DNA from: Rhizomucor pusillus
Lineage: Eukaryota; Mucoromycota; Mucoromycetes; Mucorales; Lichtheimiaceae
Assembly (NCBI GenBank): GCA_900175165.2
Contig: FWWN02000658.1
Coordinates: 62,001 to 126,000, forward strand
Length of the DNA stretch: 64,000 nt
Direction: 5' to 3'
Under the pieces are notes generated by a model. It searched no databases, was not told where the DNA came from, and saw only the letters and a program-made list of their open reading frames with translations. Both the position numbers and the translations under genes were made by a program. Of the stretch, positions 22,988 through 35,809 are shown in pieces. Position 1 is the first letter of the stretch, and each line of letters starts with the position of its first letter.

Positions 22988-25194
22988 ATGGTTTTCACCT
23001 CGTCCATACCAGCCATCCAGGAGCCCCAATGCAATATCATCCAGTTCCTTTTTGAAAACCGGTTGAATGTGCCAGAAGATCGAAAGGTCTTGATTGACGT
23101 GAACACTGGTGCTTCCCTGACATTATCTCAGTTGAAAGATCTATCCCTTCGGTTCGCTGCTGGTCTGCAAGATGTGTGCAACTTTAAAAAGAACGAAGTC
23201 GTCTTGCTTTTTGCTCCGAACCAGGTACTTACTCGCATATGTATAACGCACACTGTGAAGATGACTAAAAGGATATGTACAGTATGATTATAGTATTCCT
23301 CTGTTCGGAACTGTTGCTGCAGGTAAAACTGCAGGATTATTGCTTTTGCTGAATAAGAGAGTCATTAAACGGTGATCCTGTTAGGTGGCGCTTGTTCCCC
23401 CGCAAACCCGACCTACACCGCACGCGAACTTGCGTATCAATTAGGAGAAACCAAAGCAACCGTGTTGATCGCCATCCCAGAGAATTTGGACACTGCGTTT
23501 GAGGCTGCCGCTGCTGTCGGCTTGCCAAAGGAACGGATATTTGTCTTTGGAGACAAGGATGCTCGAGGAATCCAGCCATTTAAAAAAGCTCTCATCGGCA
23601 CTCGCAAAGCTGAGCTCATAAAGTATACACCAGAGGAAGCAAAGGAAACGGTCGCGTACCTTTGTTTCTCTTCGGGCACCACCGGTAAGTTCAACCTGCT
23701 GTGGCAAGTTTGCTAAATACAGGGCAAATTTCTTATCATTGACTTTAGGTCGGAGCAAAGGTGTCATGACAACGTACGTTAGAAAAAGAAGCATCTCAGT
23801 AATGGATGAGAAAGATATTAGGCCGCTAACTCGAACAATACATTAGTCACGCCAACATGACAGCCAATATTCTCCAGTTAGCTGCGCTGGAAGGAAGCAA
23901 CATCAACGGCGAAAGGGACAAGACGATCGTGGTGCTTCCGTTCTTCCATATCTTTGCGTTGACTTGCGTGCTGCACTTTGCTCTGTATATCGGTGTACCG
24001 GCATATATCATGCAGCGCTTCGACTTGGAAACGTATTGCAGAACGATTGATAACAAGAAAATTACGTATGGCTACGTCGTCCCTCCTATCGTTTTGGCAC
24101 TCGCAAAGCAACCCCAGGCTCTCAAGTACAATCTCTCTTCTTTACGCTTTGTAGTTTCCGGTGCAGCTCCTCTTGGTATCGAGTTGCTAAAGGCCCTGAA
24201 AGCACGTTTCCCGGGAATTGAAGCCAGACAAGGCTATGGTTTGACAGAGACATCGCCTGTAGCAATCATGGAACCAAGTGGCAAGTCTATTCCAGGTATA
24301 AAAATTTGTAAAGATATCCATTCAAACGCGAGTAACTAAGCAATGGCGTGCTTCTTCCCCAGGTTCAATCGGTATTTTGGCTCCGAACATGCTGGCTAAA
24401 ATCGTCGACGAAAACGGAAAGGGTGAGTTGAACAATCACTTTGTTGGGTAACGACCATTATATCATTTCTACGATATACGTAGAGCTTGGTGTCGGCGAG
24501 CGTGGTGAGATTTGGCTTAAGGGACCTAATATCATGAAGGTAAACATTACGTTATTGTGATACTGGATAATACATTTCTCTAAAGGCATCACCACTTTCT
24601 CCTAGGGCTACATCAACAACGCTCAAGCAACTGCTGATTGCATCGATGCGGAAGGCTATTTCCATACCGGCGATGTTGCTTACATTGATCCAAATGGTCA
24701 TTATTACATTGTCGATCGCGTCAAGGAGCTAATCAAGTACAAAGGATTCCAGGTACAAAGGAGAAAAATGCTTTTGCGTGCATTTGTGTGATTAAAAGTG
24801 TTCTGCTGCCTTTTCATAGGTCCCTCCTGCCGAACTCGAAGCACTTTTGGTAAATACAGACATAACGGACATTTATTCGTTTTGAAAATGCTAACAACGA
24901 TTTTAGCTAAACTCACCAGATGTGGCTGACTGTGCAGTAATTGGAGTGTACGATCCTCAGCAAGCAACTGAGCTCCCAACAGCCTACGTCAAACTTATGC
25001 CGAACGTTCCACAGACGGAGGAAACTGCAGCCCGCCTTACCAAGTACATTGCAGACCAAGTGGTTCACTACAAGCAAATTCGAAGCGTCAAGTTTATCGA
25101 TGAGATACCGAAGAGCCCATCTGGCAAGATCCTAAGACGTATCCTGAGAGACGCGGCGCAGAAGGAAGCAGCTGCACCGAAAGCCAAACTCTAA
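22988..25194 (+). CDS. 4-coumarate-CoA-ligase-like acyl-CoA synthetase, peroxisomal
   Basis: Adenylate-forming ligase that makes an acyl- or aryl-CoA through an acyl-AMP. Ten exons: 22988-23224, 23283-23322, 23385-23684, 23749-23773, 23847-24295, 24363-24422, 24484-24539, 24606-24752, 24820-24849 and 24907-25194, 543 residues. Motifs: SSGTTGRSKGVM (split by an intron, with the second part in a 25-nt exon), [19 protein letters not shown], and PSGKILRR with the catalytic lysine. The last three residues, AKL, form a type 1 peroxisomal signal. Substrate cannot be told from sequence; in fungi such enzymes act on medium-chain or aromatic acids. It shares an upstream region with pacC. Confidence 0.93.
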
Positions 25195-25515
25195 GTGCAA
25201 TTGTTATATGCGACGACATATATATATACAAAAGGAAACCAAGACTTTAATTAATCTAGGCTAAAAAATTGCAATTGCTTTTTTGCAGGGCAGCACTGAT
25301 AAAATCATTACGCCACAATAGGCTAGCAAACCATAGAAAGAAGGGCAATGAGAGATTATTACCAGTCTTTTGAGGATTAATGGCTGTAATTGTCGTTAAA
25401 CATGCATGAGGATACAAAATTCAAGCTTGCACGATGCGATGCGAATATATCAGATGGGGCATACATGAATGAATGGAGATGGGTAATTCGAGATGGAAGA
25501 AAATAATTATCATCA
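25195..25515. other. Convergent 3' flanks
   Basis: AT-rich sequence between the 3' ends of the 4CL-like gene and the small basic coiled-coil gene. I see nothing else in it. Confidence 0.6.
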
Positions 25516-26117
25516 TTATGCAAAACGAACAGTCTTTTTCTTCTTAGCCTTTGCTGCTTCCTCTTGTCCGGCAGCGGCTTTCCGTTCCTTCTGCTCCTTT
25601 TGTTTCTTCTTTTTGTTCTTGAGCGCTTCCTTTACTTGTTCCTGCAGAAAACTACGTTAGCAACTGTCTCATCACAGCTCTCCGTATGCATCTTATCGAC
25701 ATACCAGCTTTGCTTTCTTTTCAGACACCTTCTCTTCCTTCTTTGACGCCTTTTCTTGTCGCGCCTTTTCTATAGCTTCCTGCAAGGATATATCGCTTAA
25801 TCCTAAGCACGATAAGTATAATGCAAAAGGCACTTACTCTTCGGGCCAGGCGTTCCTTCTCCCGCTGTTCTTCCTTTTCGGACGCCTTCTCAACCATTTG
25901 CATGATGAAATCCTACCAAGGATGCATATAATAGTTAGCTACCAAGGATGCATATAATAGTTAGATGTATTCATCGCCCAAAGCAGCTGTATATTCGAAC
26001 CTTGTTTGCAAACTTTGGATTGTCTAGCTCGGATGCACCCTTGACTCGCTTTTTGATGGTTTTCGACTTCTTTACAACTTTGCGCGGAGGCTCTTTCCGT
26101 TTCGTCTTGTCACTCAT
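25516..26117 (-). CDS. Small basic coiled-coil protein, function unknown
   Basis: Four exons, 26117-26001, 25912-25838, 25779-25705 and 25641-25516, give 130 residues. The start is MSDKTKRKEPPRKVVKKSK, the middle is a long Lys/Glu/Arg/Ala helix, and the end is KKKKTVRFA. The three downstream exons start and end at codon boundaries and two have exactly 75 nt. Composition resembles nucleolar or ribosome-associated factors, but I recognise no family. The regular exons and clean phases argue that it is a real gene. The acceptor of intron 1 is duplicated (see the repeat at 25913). Confidence 0.7.
25913..25964. repeat. 26-bp tandem duplication containing a 3' splice site
   Basis: Two directly adjacent identical 26-base units (25913-25938 and 25939-25964). 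On the minus strand each carries a CTAAC-like branch sequence or its flank and ends in TTGGTAG, so intron 1 of the small coiled-coil gene has two candidate acceptors 26 nt apart. Only the downstream one keeps the frame. Confidence 0.9.
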
Positions 26118-26396
26118 TGTTGAATTCGGTGCCTATTCTTGAACTTTTGACGTATACGCTCTCGATTACGACGCTATATTGGCATGGTCAGCATCTTGCA
26201 ACGTAATTAACATTCTGATCTAGTGATCTTAAACCCACCTTGAGCGAGCTATGGAAAAGTATGGAGTAAAGTGAAGTGGAATGGAGTGGCTTGCTCCGTC
26301 TGAATTGTTGTACAGGAGAGACGTTAAGCATTAGAAACAGCGACTTTATTCATGAAATATCTACTAAAGAAAAAACATTTATGCGATACAGACAAT

Positions 26397-27609
<1,213 letters not shown>

Positions 27610-28146
27610 TTTGCCCAACGATCGCGTGTAAACAAGGAAAGGGATGAATCAAAAGGGGGTGTTTGCCGAATTTGAAGGGCGCTCTTGCCCCAAAATCATG
27701 CGATGTTTTCGGAATCAGCAGACACTCCGTGGCACAGTACGTTGAGCCGCACCTGCGGCAAATCATAGCAAGCAATTATATATAGTCGTGGCGTCTTGCT
27801 AAATCCGTCTATTTGAAGCACATACAAACAGCTAGACTCGCTTATATCTTCATCTTAACGCATAGAGTGGTTTTACATTTCGAAGGAATATGGGAACAAG
27901 TCAAAGTGCTACCAGGACTGGACTTCTGGTGAATGGACAGTCATTTCTAAGACATTCACAAGAGAATCCACATTAAGGCTGCTATATACACGAAGATAAG
28001 TGAAAAGAACTTTGGCTATTCGCTGGTATACACGAGATTTACGGATTTGGGATGCAGTCCAAGAATAAAGTTCAGCCGCAGCAGCTATTACCGTATAAAT
28101 AAAGACTGGATCAATTACTTTTCTACGCACAAAGTACTTGACAATC
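27610..28146. other. Divergent intergenic region CBR1 / sulfotransferase-like
   Basis: 537 bp between two divergent starts, so it holds both promoters. TATA-like AT runs occur near 27775. No further gene is seen. Confidence 0.5.
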
Positions 28147-28980
28147 ATGGCTCCGTTGAAGGTTATAGGTGCTGGACTTAGTCGCACCGGCACAATGAGC
28201 TTGCGTGATGCATTGAATATATTAGGGTAAGCAGACCTTCTTGATATTTAACTGTTCGTAATTATATGACATCAATTGACGATGATGATCTTATTTAGAT
28301 ACCAAACCTTCCATGGTGTGAACTTTTCGTTTGACACCACTAGAGACTTATCCATATTTTACGATGCCTTCTATCACCCAGATAAAGAACTAGACTGGGA
28401 CGGATATTATGATGGATTTGACGCTGCTCTGGAGTAAATGTTGCCATGCTTATATCTATGAAGGTGATCAAACTTACCAGTCTTTATATTTTTCCTTTGC
28501 AGCATGCCCACTGCAGCCTTCGTCGGACCATTGACGAAGAAATATCCTGATGCCAAGGTCATTTTGGTGGAACGCGACTTTGACCGCTGGTACGAATCTC
28601 TCGAGAAAACACTTTACGTGATTTTCTGTCTGTCGGATCCACCAACAGAACCTAGAGTTCGAAAGGTCTATGACTTTTGCAAGTCTGAAGTGAACATGGG
28701 AGGTATATTTAAGGACAAGGAATCCTTTCAGGACAAGGAAAAGGTCAGGTCTGTGTACGAAAAGCACAATGAGTGGGTCAAAACGAACATCCCCGCCCAC
28801 AAGTTGCTCATTATGAAGCTTGGAGAAGGCTGGGAGCGATTGTGCCAGTTTCTCGGTAAGCCAGTGCCAGACATCCCGTTTCCACATGCAAACTCCACCG
28901 ATGAATTCCAGCGTCTCTACCATGACAAAGATTTGGCCGAGTATGTCGACGCAGCAGACCTCGTAGGCGCCAAGCAGTAA
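28147..28980 (+). CDS. Sulfotransferase-fold P-loop protein
   Basis: Three exons: 28147-28226, 28299-28433 and 28503-28980, 230 residues. The N-terminus carries GAGLSRTGTMSL, the phosphate-binding loop of fungal and animal sulfotransferase-like proteins; VILVERDFDRWYES and KLGEGWERLCQFLG, PVPD and FPHAN are typical of this short family. Acceptor substrates are not known for the group, and some members may not be active sulfotransferases. Splice phases are consistent and no signal peptide is seen, so a cytosolic location is likely. Confidence 0.88.
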
Positions 28981-29580
28981 GATCTGTTTGCTGCATACTA
29001 TGGTTAATAAATATGCCTCAACGAGGGGTGCCGTCAATAGTGATCTCTTGCTCTTATTTCATTTGGAGAAACATTAAGATTGGAATACATACTGCCGAAT
29101 GCTCTTGCAGGATGAAATTGGCAATACATGAGCATTTCTTTGCCTCGATTCGGACCATGCTTCGTCAATTGGCTATTTAAACTTCTTAAAACCTTTTGCC
29201 TGGAAAAATAGCGGGAAGAAGCTCTAGTTCTTGCGAATATTGCCATGGATATATGGGCCCTAATCTCAAAGCATCTCACAGCGACAAGTATCTGAAATTC
29301 GAAACTCGCCATTGACCGCAGGGATGATACATCAGTTTACTGCAGCCGAAATTCTTATGCTCTTTTTGTGGTCAAGTCGTGATAACAAAAGGGAGATTTT
29401 AAACAGCGATTATTGACCAGAGCACTCGAAAAAGCTAGAAAACCTGGATCTAGTAGCAGTTGTTGGCCCGCTCACGCGGTAGGGAAAACCAGCACCAGGA
29501 TACGGAATTCCAAGTGAGCTTTTGCACAAAGATAAATTTACACACAGACATCGTTTATTAACCACCAAGAGGTTTTATTT
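28981..29580. other. Intergenic, no gene seen
   Basis: Flank between the sulfotransferase-like gene and the transposon relic. The only sizable open frame (minus strand near 29034-29312) has no motif. Confidence 0.5.
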
Positions 29581-30360
29581 GAAATCTGTAAAGTCTATGG
29601 TGTCGGAGAGGCGCATTTGGCTCTTGCACTTCAATTGTATCGATGGCATCGCAAGCGTGCACCCTTGCCCAGGAGGGGGGACAGTTGGGCGCATGCACCC
29701 AACCGAAGCAACCTGGAGGCAGACAGCATTGGTCGATATAATTCATGGGAATCTGCTGCAGTTCTGTCAACCCTTAGTCTTCTATGTGATTTATGGATTC
29801 AGCAATATTGAACTGGGCTTGCCGTAAGTTGCTGCCTAGGCTGTACATCTGGACGAATTTCCATGCGCGTTGTCAGCGTTGCAATAGATTCCATACGCTT
29901 TGGCAGCATGTTGACCCATTCTTTCAGATCGGCGAACCATTAGTCGCACTTAAGCACGAGCTATCGTCTTCATTTCAGACCATACACGTCCATCCAGTTG
30001 CACTCGCAATGGGAATTTGGGAAAAACCATTCCGTCCTTCTCAGCGAACGAATCCTTTGCAACACGGAGCATTGCCCTTGAAAGTCTGGTTGAGCGGCGT
30101 GGTCTGTACAAGTCTGCTGATGATAGCCAAGTATATCACGTCCGGGGGGTTACATTGTGCCTACCTGCGATCATACTCTCCCGAGCTCAACCCGCTTGAA
30201 CAGTTTGGTCAATCGTCAAAAGCAAAGTTAAGCGTAACAGGTTCTTGGAAAAGGAAACACTCATGACCAGGTCCAGTAAAGCCACGACAGCTTAAAGTTA
30301 AACGTTTCGTATCTCATTCCTACTAATGCTTAGGCAAGTGCCGCAACAGAGCAGCTCTGG
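29580..30360 (+). pseudogene. Tc1/mariner-type transposase relic, copy 1
   Basis: Decayed DDE transposase. Between about 30100 and 30345 the frames read SADDSQVYHVR, then in a shifted frame CAYLRSYSPELNPLEQF, and further on a match to the tail of a second copy on the minus strand at 58474-59220. The catalytic PELNPLEQF segment survives, but at least one frameshift lies between the two motifs and the upstream part is scrambled. Sequence near 29600-29680 may be the helix-turn-helix end of the same protein; that is weaker. Confidence 0.7.
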
Positions 30361-30647
30361 GTGCACATTCCCAAATAAAGATCTTGGGTAGCGACGAGAC
30401 TCTCGGACTTGCGGCAAGCGCGAAATCTATGCGAAGTTCATTTCAAAGAAGGCGAGGGTGGCAAATTTGCTTTCTTTCAAGAATGTAGACAGAATCAGAG
30501 TTCCTGGTATAGAATGCATCTGTCCCAAAAGAAGCTATAGTACCGGAGCGTTTATGGAGCCCCTGGTAGCGAGGGCTACTTCCATCATGGATCGTATACA
30601 AGCTGAACGGTTGTGCTTTGACTTTTTGCTCTCACTTTCTTTCGTAT

Positions 30648-32732
30648 TTACATCAACATGCGTGTAGTAAAGATATGTATGCATTGCAAGGAAATACATG
30701 CTGTTGTCAGCTGAGCATCACTAACAATTACTAAAAACATCCATGATGGTTTCTTGGACGCGTGCATTCGCCTTGTTGATGGGTTTGCGATCACTCCAGT
30801 CAGCTTTACCAATTGCTGATTGAGAGCCACATTTCCAAGAAAGCACAATTTTTGCTGATTTTCCGGAAATAGCTGCAGAATAGCTTCACAGGTATTCTTG
30901 ATGGAGCAGTCGAAACAGTGTTGGATGCAGTTTTCAACATCTTGCTTGCCCAAAACCGGTGATTCGCTCGAGATAACGCTTGTCGCAATCTTTTTAAAAA
31001 GAAGCGAGGCAACCTTGCTGCTGCTGGTATCGCCACCGTCATAATCACAGTAAGTAAAAATTGTATAAGGTCTGCAGCGGTGACCGTTCGTGAAGGTGTT
31101 CAATGACCGGCAAAGGAAAAAGCTTGAGACGTCGTGGAATTTCGACCGAATCTGGCGCAACCGATACAGTGTGTCATGCTTACTTAGTGCATTTGCCGCC
31201 GGGTTCCTTGCCAGCTCGAACGCTGTCTTGGTCAAAAAAATGCGCGTAGTCAGTGAATTCTTGGGGGCCGTCAGGAGAAAAGATGTAGTTGATGCGCCGA
31301 CATTGGCTGGTACATTGGAGAGACGAGCTGACAAGTATGTTACAAGATTTCGTACCAATTACAAGTTTTGCTCCTTCACCATCTTCAATCGTGGTGGGCC
31401 ACACATTATTGTACAGAGTTCTTGGTGGACGCAACGAGCTCGGCGCCGGCCGTCCCTTTTTGTTCACGAAACATTCTCTGTGCGCGTCTACTGTTCTTGT
31501 TCGACCGTACGCTTCGGCGCAATTGATGATGATCCCGTGCTTTTTTGATTCATTGATCAACACCGCGCCGGCAAAGAGCTGTGCGCAGCAGTACTTCGAT
31601 TGCGGCTTCATCCACCAGTCTTCGTTGGAGGTGATCCAAGTTTAGTTGGAGTTGGAGTTGGAGCTGGCGCTCCAAATGGGGAAGGATTCTTTGAGTGGAG
31701 GCATGGAGGCGGATCCTAGCGAATCGGTACCGATGCATACCCAAACCATATGGGTTTGTTTTTAAAAATCCACCGGGCCATCTTTTTGGATGAACCCCCA
31801 CATTTTGGATGGAGGCATTCGGTGGTCCATGCTCGACCATCCCAATGCCTGCACCCAAAGAATCCTTCCCCATTTGGAGCGCCAGCTCCAACTCCAACTC
31901 CAACTAAACTTGGATCACCTCCATTGACGATATCGCACACCTCGGTTGTAGCCTCCACGAATTTCCGACTCAACAATGCTGGACCGTAGACACCGTTCAA
32001 GATCGTGTTTAGCAGTGTGGAATCCATGTTGGTTGCTCCATGCTTTTTATCATCGCTGTCAATGCTGTCCCAGCGGCGTTTGGCTGGAATGATTCTCGCG
32101 AAAGTGACAGGAGAGTGATCAACAATCTTGGCAATGTTGGATTTGTGACTCAGACCGATCTTTTCGACGCCATCAGCATTCAACATTGAAAACGGTTCCA
32201 ATTGTAGCTGGTCGATTATCCACATGGCCTTTCCTTTGTCATCGCCATCCGACTGCTGACATGCATGTAATACAGCGTCATCATGCCCACGTCGGCTGCT
32301 GGTGAGTTCAACTGCCTTTGGAACAGGTGGGATGCTGCAAAGTTGAGTGATACGAGGAGGAACCGGAACGCCCTTGAAGTCGGTCTCTCTCGCTGCTTCA
32401 GTATCGCCATCGTCGTCTTCGTCCAAGATAAGATCCATCAATAAAACAGCGACATAAATAGCTCATGCCAACCCACTTGTGCTGACGGAGTCGTGATGCC
32501 TTTGTACGTGAGCACGCAAGCCTGTCGTGGTTCTCATCTCATGATCACACAGAGGACACTTCAAAAAACCGTTGTCCTGGCGTTTGACATGGTGTTTGCT
32601 TCCTCCGTGTTCAAGCGACAACTCGGCATGGTAGTTATAATTCTGATTTTGAAGCATCCTGTGGTCCTCAAAGTGAACGGGAGGCCGGCAATTTGAGCAG
32701 AAAATGTCTTCATTGACTGTTTTGGTGGTCAT
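30648..32732 (-). pseudogene. Decayed C2H2 zinc-finger gene of unknown family
   Basis: Three long minus-strand frames that appear to be pieces of one protein. The first (32732-32463) has CSNC and a C2H2 finger CPLCDHEMRTTTGLRAH; it ends in TGA, and the same frame continues at once to 31716 (DEDDDGDTEAARETD, VTFARIIPAKRRW, TILNGVYGPALL). A 298-bp palindromic element interrupts it, after which TSNEDWWMKPQSKY, LFAGAVLINES and NCAEAYG follow in 31625-31350. A further frame change near 31350 leads to a segment ending near 30740 with CFLGNVALNQQLVKL. So there are three lesions: stop, insertion, frameshift. The family looks like one I associate with early-diverging fungi but cannot name. An intron could explain the first stop, though I find no good splice pair. 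Confidence 0.55.
31626..31923. mobile_element. 298-bp palindromic element with 68-bp inverted repeats (MITE-like)
   Basis: Left arm 31626-31693 and right arm 31856-31923 are inverted copies of each other, identical over 68 bases by eye, starting TGGAGGTGATCC. The arms contain TTGGAG repeats and GGCGCTCCAAATGGGG. The 162-bp loop is partly palindromic again (CAAACC ATAT GGGTTTG). It sits inside the decayed zinc-finger gene and carries no protein. No clear target-site duplication is visible, so the insertion mechanism is open. Confidence 0.8.
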
Positions 32733-32995
32733 GGCAGCGTCACCAAGCAACAGCGTTACCCAGCAACAACTTGCTGAGGAGCGCACGGATTCTACGCAGT
32801 CTACGGTTGTCCCTGCACCTCGTCTGTGCATTCTGCGCATTATGCGGAGTTTTGTACGCACTCTGCGGTTGTCTGCGCACCTGTCCACGCATTCTCGCAT
32901 TCTACGCATTCTACGCATTCTGCATTCTTGAAAGAAAGCAAATTCGTCCCTCTCCCCTCCTTTGAAAACCGATTTCACATTTACATCTCTACCTG

Positions 32996-33616
32996 GTGGA
33001 TATAATTGCAGCTGGTAAGCTTGCACACGGCATAAAGAATGACCTCGCGTCTTCTTTACCGCGTTTCAACCCAGCCTGGACAGAAAAGCAAAAGATTTTA
33101 TCGAATCGTCAGGAAGAAAATCGCATTGCCAATGAAGCTGCGATAGCCAATGGACCTTTCGTTGACCTGCCCGGTGGTGCCCAAAAAGTCTACATACTGC
33201 TAGCTTTGGGCACTCCATGCGGAAACATCGAAGAAGTGAACGAAGACCAACTCCTTCAGGAGGCGAAGGCGCTCCAACGACGCGAGGAGCAAACGCTTAG
33301 ACGAACGGCAAAACGTCAATGCGGTTCGTCCCAATGCCTACCATATCAACTCCAATGAAACCATAGTCACTTCAGAAACCATTACAAAGATCTTCTATAA
33401 GACGTCACTCCCCTCTTTGAAGAGCTCCATCCAGACTGCCAGGCTGTCCTTTTTTCGACCAAAGCAGCAATCACAATGCTTATGCAAAGGGCACATTGCT
33501 CGCTCAGAGAATGGGAAGAAAGGAAACTAGATGCAATGCAAGCGACAAGTACTGCTTCAGAGATGGCCGATAAGGCGTACAGTGTTGTGAAGCGAATGGA
33601 ACAAGATATAGCATGA
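32996..33616 (+). pseudogene. Decayed gene, unknown family
   Basis: From 32996 the frame gives about 120 residues (KLAHGIKNDLASS, FVDLPGGAQKVYILL, a Glu/Arg-rich helix). After about 33290 the protein-like sequence continues in other frames: ETIVTSETITKIFYKTS near 33355, then VLFSTKAAITMLMQRAH and DKAYSVVKRMEQDIA ending at TGA/TAG near 33616. This pattern suggests one protein with at least two frameshifts. It starts only about 260 bp from, and points away from, the decayed zinc-finger gene, so the two may have been a divergent pair. Confidence 0.4.
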
Positions 33617-33898
33617 AGTTGAAGCCGATAATAATAGTGCAACAAAGCTCTCCATCGTCAAAACATGAAATTCACTAGAAGGTCAGGACTTTCAAGCAGC
33701 TGGCACAAGATTATCAAACCGATCCTGAAAATACCAAGCGGCCTTCAGCTGTAAGTACCTGATGTTTCGACAACCAGCCAGATGTCTCGATTTTTTTGAG
33801 ACCCATGCACAAGACGGGGCCAGGTCGGAATTTCTACTGCATTCAATGCGCAGGAATGAATTACTACTCTTTTTCATCTTTCCAACAAAAATCACGTC

Positions 33899-35580
33899 AT
33901 GGTTCGACGCGCACCCCAAGCAGTTCCTCTGAAAGGCGAAAGTCTAGGTGGATCGCCCGAGCAAGAAGAGTACATGAAAAAGCTGGCCGAACAGTTCACG
34001 ATCACCCCGGAATATCTTCAGAAAATATGCGATCATTTCATGGCAGAAATGGACAAGGGTCTCAACAATGAAGGGCAGACAGTTGCCATGATTCCCTCCT
34101 ACGTTGAAGGAAGACTAACAGGTAAAGAAACTCGGCTGACCGATGAAAATTAGGTCAATGTATAGCTAACGTCAACTGTTAGGTCAGGAAAAAGGTCACT
34201 TTCTGGCGCTGGACCTCGGAGGCACGAATCTGCGTGTTGTACTCGTAACTTTGGAGGGAGATGGAAAATACAAGACAAAATCTTCAAAAGCACGCTTAAC
34301 AGAGGAATTGAAAACGGGTCCCATGCGACATTTATGTGGTAATGTATACATAACTATATTTTCCCCTCAGATTTTATTAACCGTAAACAAACAATATAAA
34401 ATTATTATCTTTTCATTCTTAGACTACATTGCTGATTGCGTGGATGAGTTCTTAACCGAGCAAAATTTGTCTGATCAAGAAACCGACTTATATCTGGGTT
34501 ATACATTTTCGTTCCCTGTACTGCAGTCAAAGGTAAAGTACAAATCCATTCAACTTGAGAAGAAGGTGTATAGGTCACGCAATAATGAGTTGTTTGTTTG
34601 TTCAGATCAATCGAGGCATCCTCAAGTCCTGGACTAAGGGTTTCAACTGCTCCGGCGCTATCGGCAAGGATCCTGTCATGCTACTCCAGGATGCACTCAT
34701 GAGAAAGAATGTGCCAGTAAAAGTCTCAGCTCTAGTCAACGACACTGTGGGAACATTGCTATCCCATGCATACCAAAAGCCAGATACAACTATCGGCCTC
34801 ATCCTCGGCACAGGTGCAAACGGCGCATACATTGAAAAGATGTCCAAGATTGGCAAGTGGAAAGGCGGTGAAACCACCCATCCTGAAATGATCATCAACA
34901 TGGAATTCGGTGCTTTCGACTGCGAGCGCGTTGTGTTACCTACTACACCATTTGACAACAAACTTGATCGCCAGTCAATTAATCCCCACGGCCAGATATT
35001 CGAAAAGATGGTGTCAGGCATGTATCTCGGTGAAATTGTACGCAACATCCTTCTCGATATGATGGACCGCGAAATCCTGTTTGGGCCTGTTGATAACCAA
35101 TTCGATGGCAAGTCTTGGTCCAAGGAGCTATCGCGCCACTATGCATTTGAAACAGCGTACATGTCAGCAATTGAAGCAGACGGGACACCAGGCCTGGAAC
35201 GAACGAGAGACTTGCTCGATCTTAATCTCAACCTGCCCAAGGTGACGGAGCAAGAGTGCCGGGTGATCAAGAGAGTATGTGAGCTGGTTGGCACACGTGC
35301 CGCGCATTTGGCTGCTGCCGCTATTGCTGCCATTGTTCGTCACACAGAAATCAGTCCGCAGGAAGGAACAGATATTGGAATTGATGGCTCCCTTTACGAA
35401 TTCTATCCGTCTTTCGAGGATCGTATATATAGCGCTTTGCGGTATCTATTACCAGATCACAAGGATATTCGGCGAACGATCAGACTGGGACTTGCAAAGG
35501 ACGGTAGCGGCGTTGGTGCCGCCTTGACAGCATGTGTTGCATCTCAGATGGAGTCTAGAAAAAAGGGCACAATCGCATAG
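33899..35580 (+). CDS. HXK: Hexokinase
   Basis: ATP-dependent phosphorylation of glucose and fructose, the entry to glycolysis, in the cytosol. Four exons: 33899-34121, 34183-34338, 34423-34532 and 34606-35580, 487 residues, the same size as yeast Hxk2. Motifs: LDLGGTNLRVV (phosphate 1), the sugar-binding region INRGILKSWTKGF, catalytic aspartate in LVNDTVGTLL, GLILGTGANGAY and, near the C-terminus, DGSGVGAAL. The N-terminus lacks the membrane anchor of animal forms. Whether it also represses genes as Hxk2 does cannot be judged. Confidence 0.97.
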
Positions 35581-35809
35581 CGTCACATACGTATATGTAT
35601 TCATATAAAACGAACATTTAACATTAAATTTGTATATACAGTGCTTATGAAAACTTGTAAACCAGTAGTCTACTGCTTATACATTGCAGGGTATCTGTAT
35701 TTATGTAGCGAGGATGATCACTTTTGACATTCTGGTGTCGGACCCACGCTGTACAACAAATTTGACATTTTTGCCCGCTAACAAGGTGCCAGATCTCGTT
35801 GTAAGAGCA

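Noticed and set aside
32820..32935. Repeated CATTCTACG/CGCATTCTGC strings as a satellite
   Set aside because: The units are short, imperfect and few; at best a small degenerate simple repeat.
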